The notes below the pieces were generated by a model. The model was not told the DNA's origin. It was given only the letters and a program-made list of their open reading frames with translations, and made no database searches. The position numbers and the translations under genes were made by a program. A DNA stretch of 18,859 nucleotides from Zoogloeaceae bacterium (lineage in GTDB: Bacteria > Pseudomonadota > Gammaproteobacteria > Burkholderiales > Rhodocyclaceae): contig JAIRLE010000074.1 of the NCBI GenBank assembly GCA_031259605.1, positions 1 to 18,859 of the forward strand, in the 5' to 3' direction. The stretch's first letter is position 1. Each line of letters starts with the position of its first letter. Of the stretch, positions 7,666-14,582 are shown in pieces.

Positions 7666-7680
7666 CGCCGCAAGGCGGCG
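7666..7680. terminator. Short GC hairpin just downstream of rlmB
   Basis: CGCCGC-AAG-GCGGCG gives a 6-bp stem with a 3-nt loop, 10 bp beyond the rlmB stop on the minus strand. There is no U-run, so a terminator role is a guess. Confidence 0.3.
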
Positions 7681-7689
7681 CGCCTGCGT

Positions 7690-8454
7690 TCAAGGGAGAA
7701 GACTGCCGCCTTCCGCCGTCTGTCTTCTGCAAGCCTCGAACAGACACACCCCGGCAGCGACGGAGACGTTGAGGCTTTCCACGCTGCCGCGCATGGGAAT
7801 GTGGACGATCTGGTCGCAGGTTTCCAGGGTCAGGCGGCGCAGTCCCTTGTCTTCCGCGCCCAGCACCCAGGTGACGGCGGTTGGCCATCGGGCGGCATGG
7901 AGACTTTGCGGCGCTTCGCCTGCCGCGCCGATGACGTGAATGCCGCGTTCCTTCAGTGCGCGCAGGGTACGCGCCAGATTGGTGACGGTGATATAGGGCA
8001 CGCTTTCCGCCGCGCCGCAGGCGGCCTTGATGGCGGTATCGGTCAATCCCGCAGACCTGTCCCTGGGGGCGATGACCGCGTGGATGCCCGCGCCATCGGC
8101 AACGCGCAGGCAAGCGCCGAGATTGCGCGGGTCGGTGACGCCATCGAGCGCCAGAAGGAAGGGCGGCATCTCCAGCGTGTCGAGCACATCGTCGAGGAAA
8201 ACCGCCTTGCGTTCCCCTTCCAGCCGCGCCATGACGCCTTGGTGGCGTGTGCCCGGCAGCATGGCGTCGAGGCGCTTGCCGTCGATGAGAACAAGGCGGA
8301 TGCCGTGGCGCTCGACAGGGCCGAGCAGGTCGCGCACCCGTTTGTCGCCTTTTTCGTGGCGATCGGCATCGAGCAGGATTTCCCTGATCGCTTCCGGGTC
8401 ATGGCGGAGTTTGGCGGCAACGGCATGAAAGCCGAAAATCAGACGCATGGACAT
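7690..8454 (-). CDS. rlmB: 23S rRNA (guanosine-2251-2'-O)-methyltransferase
   Basis: A SPOUT (TrmH-type) methyltransferase that modifies G2251 in the peptidyl-transferase P-loop of 23S rRNA. The 254-aa product has the N-terminal substrate-binding domain (MRLIFGFHAVAAKL, about 1-75) and all three SPOUT motifs. Motif 1 is DGVTDPRNLGACLR (104-117), motif 2 is VLGAEDKGLRRL (197-208), and motif 3 is IPMRGSVESLNVSVAAGV (219-236), which forms the knotted SAM site. Starts at 8454 or 8448 are both possible. A weak GGGTGA box is 3 nt from the first and 9 nt from the second, so 8448 (MRLIFG) may be the real one. It starts 3 bp after the preceding gene's stop. The usual neighbour rnr is absent here. A related family member cannot be excluded, but RlmB fits best. 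Confidence 0.93.
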   Translation of the reverse strand: MSMRLIFGFHAVAAKLRHDPEAIREILLDADRHEKGDKRVRDLLGPVERHGIRLVLIDGKRLDAMLPGTRHQGVMARLEGERKAVFLDDVLDTLEMPPFLLALDGVTDPRNLGACLRVADGAGIHAVIAPRDRSAGLTDTAIKAACGAAESVPYITVTNLARTLRALKERGIHVIGAAGEAPQSLHAARWPTAVTWVLGAEDKGLRRLTLETCDQIVHIPMRGSVESLNVSVAAGVCLFEACRRQTAEGGSLLP

Positions 8455-8457
8455 ACG

Positions 8458-9038
8458 TCACCCAGATGTCGCGTCCGTTGCCTGGGGCAGCAACATTGCA
8501 CAGTCATGCAGCTTCTCCTGGATTTCTTTCGTGTTCTCCTGAAGCAGGTAGCGATAGGACGCGCCCACCGACTTCAACCGCAGTTCCTGTTTGACGAATA
8601 TCACCTGATTCGCGGCCACGACCACCTCCAGCGGTTCCGTGCATCTTTTGTCGCCACTCAACCGGTGTTTGCCGGGTTCGACTTCCAGCCGGCAGAAACA
8701 GTAGCCGCGGGTCTGCCCCAGGAGATTGCCGTCCAGCATCAGATATCCAGCCCCGCCAGCAGGCCATCGCTCTGGAAACGGAACAGGTAAAGCACGCCTT
8801 TTCCGGCAACCGGCTGAAATGCCAGGGCGGCTTGTTTTTGCTGCGGCGACGCAATAAACGTCTTTTTGTTGCGGACGAGGAGTACCCAGACGATACAACC
8901 CAGAGCGCCCAGCAGCATCAGCATCGCCAGTATCGTGAAAGAACCCGTTTCCTTCAGTGTGAACGGAATCAGAATGCCAACGACGAGTATGCAAATGACA
9001 AAAGCAATGAGCAGTTTCCTCTGTTCGATTTGATCCAT
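8458..9038 (-). pseudogene. DUF2846-like membrane protein, split by a one-base frameshift
   Basis: The first part starts at the ATG at 9038, after a good AGGAAAGGAA ribosome site. It encodes 99 residues: two membrane helices (about 8-28 and 34-55), then a segment ending VLYLFRFQSDGLLAGLDI and a stop at 8739. The next part, in another frame down to 8458, continues the same domain: YLMLDGNLLGQ, then CRLEVEPGKHRL and a long helical tail. This pattern (a YLFR-type strand, DG..LG, then a PGKH turn) fits DUF2846. Adding one G to the G4 run on the minus strand (C4 at 8751-8754) would join them into about 193 aa. The site could be a sequencing error, a real mutation or a shift signal. The stop and an ATG also overlap as TGATG, so the second part could be translated separately. 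It lies between comEC and rlmB. Confidence 0.65.
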
Positions 9039-9085
9039 GATTCCTTTCCTTTCGATATCGCGTAAATTGAACGGCTGATCGCCTC

Positions 9086-9103
9086 CCGGACGATTTCGTC
9101 CGG
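9086..9103. terminator. Perfect palindrome between comEC and the DUF2846-like gene
   Basis: CCGGACGA-TT-TCGTCCGG has 8-bp arms (about 7 bp with a realistic loop). It lies 46 bp after the comEC stop and 48 bp before the next start on the minus strand. It could be a terminator, although there is no strong U-run, or a structure in the leader of the following gene. The rest of this 110-bp gap shows nothing I can name beyond the heptamer repeat. Confidence 0.35.
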
Positions 9104-9143
9104 CGGCGTCCGCGGTCGAGGCCGCGAAACATAACACAATCGT

Positions 9144-9164
9144 CGCCTTCAGTCTTCCGTCTTC
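9144..9164 (-). repeat. Heptamer repeat at the comEC 3' end
   Basis: On the minus strand three consecutive 7-mers, GAAGACG, GAAGACT and GAAGGCG, cover the last comEC codons (KTED and the stop) and the first bases after it. The same type of repeat is found at 2662, 11655 and 13642. Confidence 0.6.
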
Positions 9165-11677
9165 ATATCTCCGGAATGCCAATAGCGTCGCGCTTCCTGC
9201 CGCCAGCGGCGGACGTTCACGCGTTCCGGCGTGACGTCCAGGATCAGCGCGCCGTCCCGATCGGTGCGCAGAAAACGCGCGCCCTGGCGCGCATAGCGCT
9301 CGACCACTTCCGGACGCGGATGCCCAAAACGGTTGCGGTAGCCGACGGAAGCGATGGCCCAGCGGGCATTTACGGCGGCGACGAAGGGGGGACTGGAAGA
9401 ACTGCGGCTGCCGTGGTGCGGCACGAGAATGACTTCCGCCGCCAGCGTCGCCGGATCTTCCGCCAATACCCTCCTTTCCTCTCGCGCATAAAGGTCGCCG
9501 GTGAGCAGGACGCGCTGTCCCGGCGACGTTGGCGTGACGCCGACACTGACTTTCAACAGACAGCTATCGCCGTTTTCTCCCTTCAGGGGCTTATCCGGCG
9601 GCGGGTAGAGGAATTCAAAACGCACGCCGTCCCATTCCCAGTTTTGTCCCCGGCGGCACAACTCGCCTTCCACCCACTCCGGCACAGAGGAAACGAGTTT
9701 TTCCACTTTCACGCCCGCGCGGATGGATGCCATGCCGCCGGAATGATCATTGTCGCGGTGCGAAACCACCAGCGCATCCAGCCGCGCGATGCCAAGCGCC
9801 GCGAGATGGGGCAGGATGACTTGCGCCCCCGCGTCGCGGCCTTCCTCAGCCTGCGCTTGGCTATCCGCCGCGGTCGGGCCGTAACCGGGACCTGCGTCAT
9901 AGAGCAGGCGATGTTCTGCGGTTTCCAGCAGCGCCGCCTGTCCCTGTCCGACATCCAGCACGGAAAGCCGGAGATTTCCCGGCGCGACCGGTGGCGCGGA
10001 CATCAGGAACAGCGGCAGGAGCATCACCAGCGCCGCGCCCTTGCCCGGCAAGCCGCGCGGCATCAGCAGCAGCAACACGCCGCAGCCCGCCAGCGCGACG
10101 CGCCACAGGGATGGCGCGGGCGCTTGCCAGGGCAATCCCAGGGGGCCGTCCGCGAAGTATTCGAGCAACGCCATCAGCGGCGTCAACAGCATGTGCGTCC
10201 AGCCCAGCAATGGCGTGGAAATCCCGGAAAGCAGCGCCGCCAAGAGGCAGAGCGGCGTAATGACAAAACTTACCCAGGGGATCGCCAGCAGATTGGCGAG
10301 CGGCGAATTGAGCGGGAAACGCTGGAAAAAGAAGAAAAGCAGCGGCAAGGTCGCCAGCATGGCCGCCCATTGTGTGCGCATGAAGGCCACAAACCAGCCG
10401 CCCAGCCGTTGTCGCAGGCTTCTTTTTTTATCCTGTCCATCGTCTGCGGGCTTCTCGCTTTGCAGGGCGTGCAATCCCACCCAACAAATCGCCGTGACAG
10501 TGCAAAAGGAGAGCCAGAATCCGCTTGCCAGCACCGCCCAGGGGTCAAGGAGCAATACGCCGAAGAGCGCCAGCAGCAGGATGCGTCCCAAGCCGATGCG
10601 GCGCGAAAGCAAAAGAGCGAGCGCCACGGTCAGCAGCATCAGCGTCGCGCGTTGCGCGGGAACGTTCAGTCCGGAAAGCAGCGCGTAGCCCGCCGCCGCC
10701 AGCGCGCCGCCAACAATGGCGAGGCGTTGCGCGGGCAGCAGGAGACAAAGGCGCGGCGCGCGGCGCCACAGCCAGTTCAGGAGCCAGCCCGTCAACATCG
10801 CCACCAGCGTGACGTGCAGGCCGGAAATGCTCATCAGATGCGTCGTGCCGGTACGGTTGAAGACGTTCCACTGCGCGCGCGGAATGCTGTTCTGGTCGCC
10901 AATGGCCAGCGCCGTCAGAATGCCGCCATAGGGTTTGCCGTCCAGCGTTTGCAGAAAATGATCGCGCGCCGCTTCGCGCAGCCGATGCACACTCAGCATG
11001 GGCGGCCAGGCGCTCACGCCGCGAAAGACCGGCGCAGGATCGTTGCGGACATAGCCGGTGGCGCGCAGATTGCGTTCCAGGAGCCAGGCTTCGTAATCCA
11101 TGCCATGCGGATTCACGCGCCCATGCGGACGTTTCAGGCGCACGGTGAATTCATGCCGTTCTCCGGCGCGCGGCGGCGGATAGGGGTTGAGGTCGCGCCC
11201 GCGCCAGCCCTGCGTATAAAAGTTCAGCCACACATGCGATGGAACCCGCGCTCCCGGCGTCAACACCTGTTCCACCCGCAGGACGAAGCGTACCCCGCGC
11301 TCGAAGCGCACCGGCAGGGAAGCCACCACGCCGGACAGGCGCACATCCTGTCCTTCCCACGCGGCGGACAATTCATCGGCGAGCCGCGACTCCGCCCGCC
11401 ATGCCGCCCAGCCATACCCCGCCGCCCACCCCGCGCAGAGCGCCAGCAAAAACGCGCCGCCGCGAAAAGAAGGCTGGAAACGAATGAGCAACCGCGCGGC
11501 GCAAAGACCGCACAACCCGGCGAGCGTCCAGAGCCACGCCGCTCGCGGCAAATCCGCTTGCGTCTGCAAGAGGCAAATGCCCGGCACGAAAGCCAGCATG
11601 AAGACAGGAAAGAGGGTCACGGGCGGCGGCAAGGCCGCCACGCGTATTCCCGCTTTCCGTCTTTCGTCTTCCGTCAT
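9149..11677 (-). CDS. comEC: ComEC/Rec2-family DNA-uptake channel protein
   Basis: An inner-membrane protein that carries single-stranded DNA into the cytoplasm during natural transformation. The 842-aa product has the full family layout: N-terminal membrane helices, then an OB-fold-like DUF4131 region. The central Competence domain has many helices and the hallmark HLMSISGLHV. The C-terminal metallo-beta-lactamase-like domain starts at LRLSVLDVGQGQAALLE and contains SHRDNDHSGG (HxDxDH at 640-645) and PHHGSR (His754). These metal-site residues suggest an active nuclease-type domain. The ATG at 11677 overlaps the lolD stop by 4 bp; the frame is open 36 codons further upstream, inside lolD. Other competence genes are not in the window, so transformability is inferred only. 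The stop falls within a heptamer repeat. Confidence 0.94.
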   Translation of the reverse strand: MTEDERRKAGIRVAALPPPVTLFPVFMLAFVPGICLLQTQADLPRAAWLWTLAGLCGLCAARLLIRFQPSFRGGAFLLALCAGWAAGYGWAAWRAESRLADELSAAWEGQDVRLSGVVASLPVRFERGVRFVLRVEQVLTPGARVPSHVWLNFYTQGWRGRDLNPYPPPRAGERHEFTVRLKRPHGRVNPHGMDYEAWLLERNLRATGYVRNDPAPVFRGVSAWPPMLSVHRLREAARDHFLQTLDGKPYGGILTALAIGDQNSIPRAQWNVFNRTGTTHLMSISGLHVTLVAMLTGWLLNWLWRRAPRLCLLLPAQRLAIVGGALAAAGYALLSGLNVPAQRATLMLLTVALALLLSRRIGLGRILLLALFGVLLLDPWAVLASGFWLSFCTVTAICWVGLHALQSEKPADDGQDKKRSLRQRLGGWFVAFMRTQWAAMLATLPLLFFFFQRFPLNSPLANLLAIPWVSFVITPLCLLAALLSGISTPLLGWTHMLLTPLMALLEYFADGPLGLPWQAPAPSLWRVALAGCGVLLLLMPRGLPGKGAALVMLLPLFLMSAPPVAPGNLRLSVLDVGQGQAALLETAEHRLLYDAGPGYGPTAADSQAQAEEGRDAGAQVILPHLAALGIARLDALVVSHRDNDHSGGMASIRAGVKVEKLVSSVPEWVEGELCRRGQNWEWDGVRFEFLYPPPDKPLKGENGDSCLLKVSVGVTPTSPGQRVLLTGDLYAREERRVLAEDPATLAAEVILVPHHGSRSSSSPPFVAAVNARWAIASVGYRNRFGHPRPEVVERYARQGARFLRTDRDGALILDVTPERVNVRRWRQEARRYWHSGDMKTED
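11655..11675 (-). repeat. Heptamer repeat at the lolD/comEC junction
   Basis: On the minus strand three 7-mers, GACGGAA, GACGAAA and GACGGAA, follow the comEC start and encode its first residues TEDERRK. The unit is a rotation of GAAGACG found at the other end of comEC. Confidence 0.55.
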
Positions 11678-12366
11678 TGGAACCGGCCATCCACCAGACG
11701 GCAGATGCCGTCCATGCGTTTTGCCAGTTCGAGATCGTGGGTGACGACGATCAGGCTGGCGTGGCGTTCGCGGGTCTGGAAACACAGCAGGTCGAACACC
11801 TGCCGCGCCGTGTGCGCATCGAGGTTGCCAGTGGGTTCGTCCGCCAGGATGCAGGCAGGGCGCGTCACCAGGGCGCGGGCGATGGCCGCCCGCTGGCGTT
11901 CGCCGCCGGAAAGCTCGCCGGGACGATGCGTCAGGCGTTCGCCCAACCCCACGGCAACCAGCATTTCCCTGGCCGCGTCGAACGCCCGCGCGCGTTCGGC
12001 GCGGCGGATCAGCAGCGGCATGGCGACATTCTCCTGCGCGGAAAATTCCGGCAGGAGGTGGTGAAACTGGTAGATGAACCCCAGGTTGCGGTTGCGCCAG
12101 TCGCAGCGCGCGCTTTCCGTCTGCGTGGAAAAATCCTGCCCCATCAGGCGCACCGTGCCCGCATCCGGCGTATCCAGTCCGCCCAGAAGGTGCAGCAACG
12201 TACTTTTTCCGGAACCGGAAGCGCCGACTATCGCCCGCGTTTCTCCGGCATCGACCCGCAGGTTCACATCGGAGAGCACCGTAAGCGCGTTTTTGCCTTC
12301 GCGGAAAGTCTTGCCCAGATGCCGGCAGGACAGCACTTCGTCATCGTCGCGGAGCGCCTCACTCAT
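11674..12366 (-). CDS. lolD: Lipoprotein-releasing system ATP-binding protein LolD
   Basis: The ATPase that drives release of outer-membrane lipoproteins from the inner membrane to LolA. The 230-aa product has every ABC motif: Walker A GASGSGKST (48-56), Q-loop Gln100 in YQFHHLLPEFSA, signature LSGGERQ (152-158), Walker B CILADEP (172-178) and the H-loop His210. The QFHHLLPEF and ADEPTGNLD stretches are typical of the LolD/MacB group. Placement directly after the LolC-type permease with an 8-bp overlap settles LolD. The ATG at 12366 fits family length and has GAGG 9 nt upstream; the frame runs further upstream inside lolC. comEC overlaps its stop. Confidence 0.96.
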   Translation of the reverse strand: MSEALRDDDEVLSCRHLGKTFREGKNALTVLSDVNLRVDAGETRAIVGASGSGKSTLLHLLGGLDTPDAGTVRLMGQDFSTQTESARCDWRNRNLGFIYQFHHLLPEFSAQENVAMPLLIRRAERARAFDAAREMLVAVGLGERLTHRPGELSGGERQRAAIARALVTRPACILADEPTGNLDAHTARQVFDLLCFQTRERHASLIVVTHDLELAKRMDGICRLVDGRFQ

Positions 12367-13597
12367 AGCGCAGCGCCTCTGCCGGTTGCAGGCGCGAGGC
12401 CCGCCAGCTTGGGTAGAGAGTCGCCAGCAAGGCCAGCGCGAAGGCAATCCCGGTCACGGAGAGCACGTCGCTCCATTGCAGGTCGGACGGCAGTTGCGAG
12501 ATGTAATACACGTCCTTGGCGAGAATCTGCGTCCCCAGCAGTGCTTCGATCCACGGCACCACCACGTCGATGTTGAGCGCCAGGCTCACTCCGCCGATCA
12601 CGCCCAGTATCAGGCCGACGCAGCCGATCAGGGCACCGTGGAGGATGAAGATGGCCATGACGCTGCCGGATTTCGCGCCCAGCGTGCGCAGGATGGCGAT
12701 GTCGGCTTCCTTGTCGGTGACGGCCATCACCAGCGTGGAGACGATGTTGAAGGCCGCCACCGCCACAATCAGCGAGAGAATGATGAACATCATGTTTTTC
12801 TCGATCTGCACGGCGCGGAAAAAATTGGCATGGCTCCTCGTCCAGTCGGTCAGGTAGGCGTCCACGCGCAGCATTTTCGCCAGATCGCGGCTGACCTGCG
12901 GCGCGGCAAAGATGTCGGCGATTTTCAGGCGCACGCCGCTGACCGCGTTCCCCATCCGATAGAGGCGTTGCGCGTCCTCCAGATGCATCAGCGCCAGGCC
13001 GGAATCGTATTCGAACATGCCCGCCTCGAAAATGCCGGCCACGGTAAACGCCTTCATGCGCGGCGTCATGCCCATGGGCGTCGCCATGCCCTGCGGCGCA
13101 ATCACCGTCACCTTGCCGCCTTTCCCCACCCGCAGGGCGCGCGCCACGTCCACGCCCAGCACCAGCCCGAATTCGCCGGGACGCAGGTCGGCGAGACTGC
13201 CCGCCTGCATGTATCCGGCAAAATCCGCCACGGTTTCTTCTTCCGTCGGCAATATCCCGCGCGCCAGAACGCCGCGCACCTCCTGGTTCGCCGCGAGCAT
13301 GGACTGCGCCTGCACATAGGGCGCGACCGCCAGCGTAAGCGGATGCGCCGCCGCCGTTTCGGCCACCATCCGCCAATCCCGCAATCGTCCATCCGCGCCC
13401 TCAACCTGCACGTGCGCGGCCACGCTCAGGATGCGCGTTCGCAATTCCTTCTGGAAACCGTTCATCACGGAAAGCACCACAATCAGCGCCGTGACGCCCA
13501 GCGCCACCCCCAGCATGGAACTGAACGAAATGAAGGAAATGAAATGATTCCGCCGCCGGGCGCGGGTATAACGCAAGCCGATGAGAATTTCGTACAT
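12359..13597 (-). CDS. lolC: Lipoprotein-releasing system permease, LolC/LolE family (LolF-like)
   Basis: The membrane partner of LolD that takes mature lipoproteins from the inner membrane. The 412-aa product starts MYEILIGLRYTRARRRNHFISFI. It has the four-helix FtsX/MacB fold: one N-terminal helix (LGVALGVTALIVVLSVMNGF), a periplasmic domain of about 200 residues, then three C-terminal helices (MMFIILSLIVAVAAFNIVST; a second from about ILHGALIGCVGLILGVIGG; a third near VTGIAFALALLATLYPSW). The ending ASRLQPAEALRYE is typical. The frame extends seven codons to a TTG at 13618, but the ATG at 13597 matches the family N-terminus. Only one permease gene lies beside lolD, so the transporter may be a LolF2-LolD2 homodimer type. 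A second permease elsewhere cannot be excluded. Confidence 0.93.
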   Translation of the reverse strand: MYEILIGLRYTRARRRNHFISFISFSSMLGVALGVTALIVVLSVMNGFQKELRTRILSVAAHVQVEGADGRLRDWRMVAETAAAHPLTLAVAPYVQAQSMLAANQEVRGVLARGILPTEEETVADFAGYMQAGSLADLRPGEFGLVLGVDVARALRVGKGGKVTVIAPQGMATPMGMTPRMKAFTVAGIFEAGMFEYDSGLALMHLEDAQRLYRMGNAVSGVRLKIADIFAAPQVSRDLAKMLRVDAYLTDWTRSHANFFRAVQIEKNMMFIILSLIVAVAAFNIVSTLVMAVTDKEADIAILRTLGAKSGSVMAIFILHGALIGCVGLILGVIGGVSLALNIDVVVPWIEALLGTQILAKDVYYISQLPSDLQWSDVLSVTGIAFALALLATLYPSWRASRLQPAEALRYE

Positions 13598-13641
13598 GTT
13601 GGTGGCGTTCAGGGTCAAAGTTCAGGGATCAGGATACCAGA

Positions 13642-13662
13642 GGAGACGGGAGACAGGAGATA
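13642..13662 (+). repeat. Heptamer repeat upstream of lolC
   Basis: Three consecutive 7-mers, GGAGACG, GGAGACA and GGAGATA, lie 45 bp upstream of the lolC start. The rest of 13598-13755 holds an imperfect palindrome (TCTCCCGCTTGCGAGAGA) and no gene or clear promoter. Confidence 0.55.
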
Positions 13663-13755
13663 GCGCAGGGTAATCGCATGAATGCCCGCTTTTCCCATCT
13701 CCCGCTTGCGAGAGATCGGATGGCAGGTGACGGCGCGAACCGGACGCTGGCGGCA

Positions 13756-13873
13756 TTCATCGTAAAACTGACTCCGGTTTGAAACCCCGACCGTAAGAAA
13801 GGCGCGAAGGTTGGAACCCCCTTCCCAATGGCGTTTGACCGGCAGCCCTGAAGGGCTGCCGCTAATTTCTTGC
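13756..13873 (-). repeat. Dispersed hairpin repeat, copy 2 (internally deleted)
   Basis: A 118-bp copy in minus orientation. It keeps both ends (TTCATCGTAAAAC on the left, GCTAATTTCTTGC on the right) and the perfect palindrome CGGCAGCCCT-TC-AGGGCTGCCG on the minus strand. It lacks a central block of about 52 bp that is present in copy 3. Its right end overlaps the nudB stop: the final AGA AAT TAG codons of nudB are repeat sequence. Confidence 0.92.
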
Positions 13874-14335
13874 TGCGGTTGCCTTGCCCTGCCTCTCGCC
13901 CTCCTGCGCTTCCGTCACTTGGCGTATCGCCTCGCGGTTGCTTTGGGAAAAACAGCGGACGGCGGCTTTGGCGGAGGGAAGCCATAGAAAGTCCCGGTGT
14001 TCAGCGGGGGAAAGGCGGATGAGCGGACGGTCGACCAGGCACAGGGAAAACAGGTGTTCGGTATTGTGTGTAACCTCCGGAGCGTAACGCTCACGCCATT
14101 CGGGAAAGATTTCATATGTCCGGCTCTGCCGCCAGTCGCGCAGCGCCTCTGGCTCCACGGCAATGCCGGTTTCTTCCCACACTTCGCGCAACGCCGTTTC
14201 AAACAGGCTTTCGCCCGCTTCCTGAGCGCCGGTGACGGACTGCCAATACCCTGGATGCGCAGCACGATCCAGCAACAGGAAATCCAGATTCCGGGTATGG
14301 ATGACGACGAGGACGGAGACGGGAGACTTATACAT
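13862..14335 (-). CDS. nudB: Dihydroneopterin triphosphate diphosphatase (Nudix hydrolase)
   Basis: Removes pyrophosphate from dihydroneopterin triphosphate in folate synthesis. The 157-aa product carries a complete Nudix box, GAQEAGESLFETALREVWEE followed by TGI. It also has NudB-specific stretches: YKSPVSVLVVIHT at the start, YWQSVTGA before the box, and the RYAPEVTHNTEHLFSL loop like the E. coli enzyme. The start ATG at 14335 matches the family; the frame is open to 14527, but that stretch is dispersed repeat copy 3. No strong ribosome site is seen. It follows aspS at 247 bp, the usual order in betaproteobacteria. Its last codons and stop lie inside repeat copy 2, so the C-terminus TAARN has been reshaped by that element. 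Confidence 0.9.
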   Translation of the reverse strand: MYKSPVSVLVVIHTRNLDFLLLDRAAHPGYWQSVTGAQEAGESLFETALREVWEETGIAVEPEALRDWRQSRTYEIFPEWRERYAPEVTHNTEHLFSLCLVDRPLIRLSPAEHRDFLWLPSAKAAVRCFSQSNREAIRQVTEAQEGERQGKATAARN

Positions 14336-14402
14336 CGCGCCGGGAATCGGGAATCGGAAGCGAAGAAGGCAGCGACAGCGCCAAAACCGCCGTCGCCAGC
14401 CT

Positions 14403-14572
14403 TTCATCGTAAAACCAACTCCGGTTTGAAACCCCGCCCGCAAGAAAGGCGCGAAGGTTGAGACCCCATTCTTGCGACCGGGGTTTCGACCGCAGCCATT
14501 TTCGAGGGGAGAGAACCCCCTTCCCAATGACGTTTGACCGGCAGCCCTGGAGGGCTGCCGCTAATTTCTTGC
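14403..14572 (-). repeat. Dispersed hairpin repeat, copy 3 (longest)
   Basis: A 170-bp, apparently full-length copy that begins 10 bp after the aspS stop on the minus strand. It has a perfect palindrome CGGCAGCCCT-GG-AGGGCTGCCG (14539-14560). It also has a second inverted repeat, GAAACCCCGCCCGCAAGAA (14428-14446) against TTCTTGCGACCGGGGTTTC (14469-14487), matching 17 of 19 bases around a 22-nt loop. A small third hairpin, AAACC-AACTCC-GGTTT, lies at the left end. It fills most of the 247-bp aspS-nudB gap. Confidence 0.93.
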
Positions 14573-14582
14573 CGCTTCGTTT

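Noticed and set aside
9094..9148. A small RNA gene in the comEC downstream gap
   Set aside because: Only a palindrome and heptamers are seen; no promoter or terminator pair could be supported.
9176..12064. A 962-codon plus-strand open frame
   Set aside because: It is antisense to comEC and lolD, rich in Arg/Gln/His/Ala as shadow frames of GC-rich genes are, and has no recognisable domain.
12074..13663. A 529-codon plus-strand open frame
   Set aside because: It is antisense to the lolC-type permease with His/Arg/Gln-rich composition and no ribosome site or family match.
14308..14328. A further heptamer repeat (GGAGACG, GGAGACT) at the nudB start
   Set aside because: It encodes the conserved NudB N-terminus YKSPVSVLVV, so coding constraint explains it well enough. 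Only two clean units are present.
13756..14572. nudB as cargo of a composite mobile element flanked by direct repeats
   Set aside because: The aspS-nudB gene order is usual in related bacteria, and there is no transposase, so the flanking repeats more likely inserted around a resident gene.
7493..14572. CRISPR-like array
   Set aside because: The three repeats are kilobases apart with genes between them, of mixed orientation, and no spacer structure or cas gene is present.
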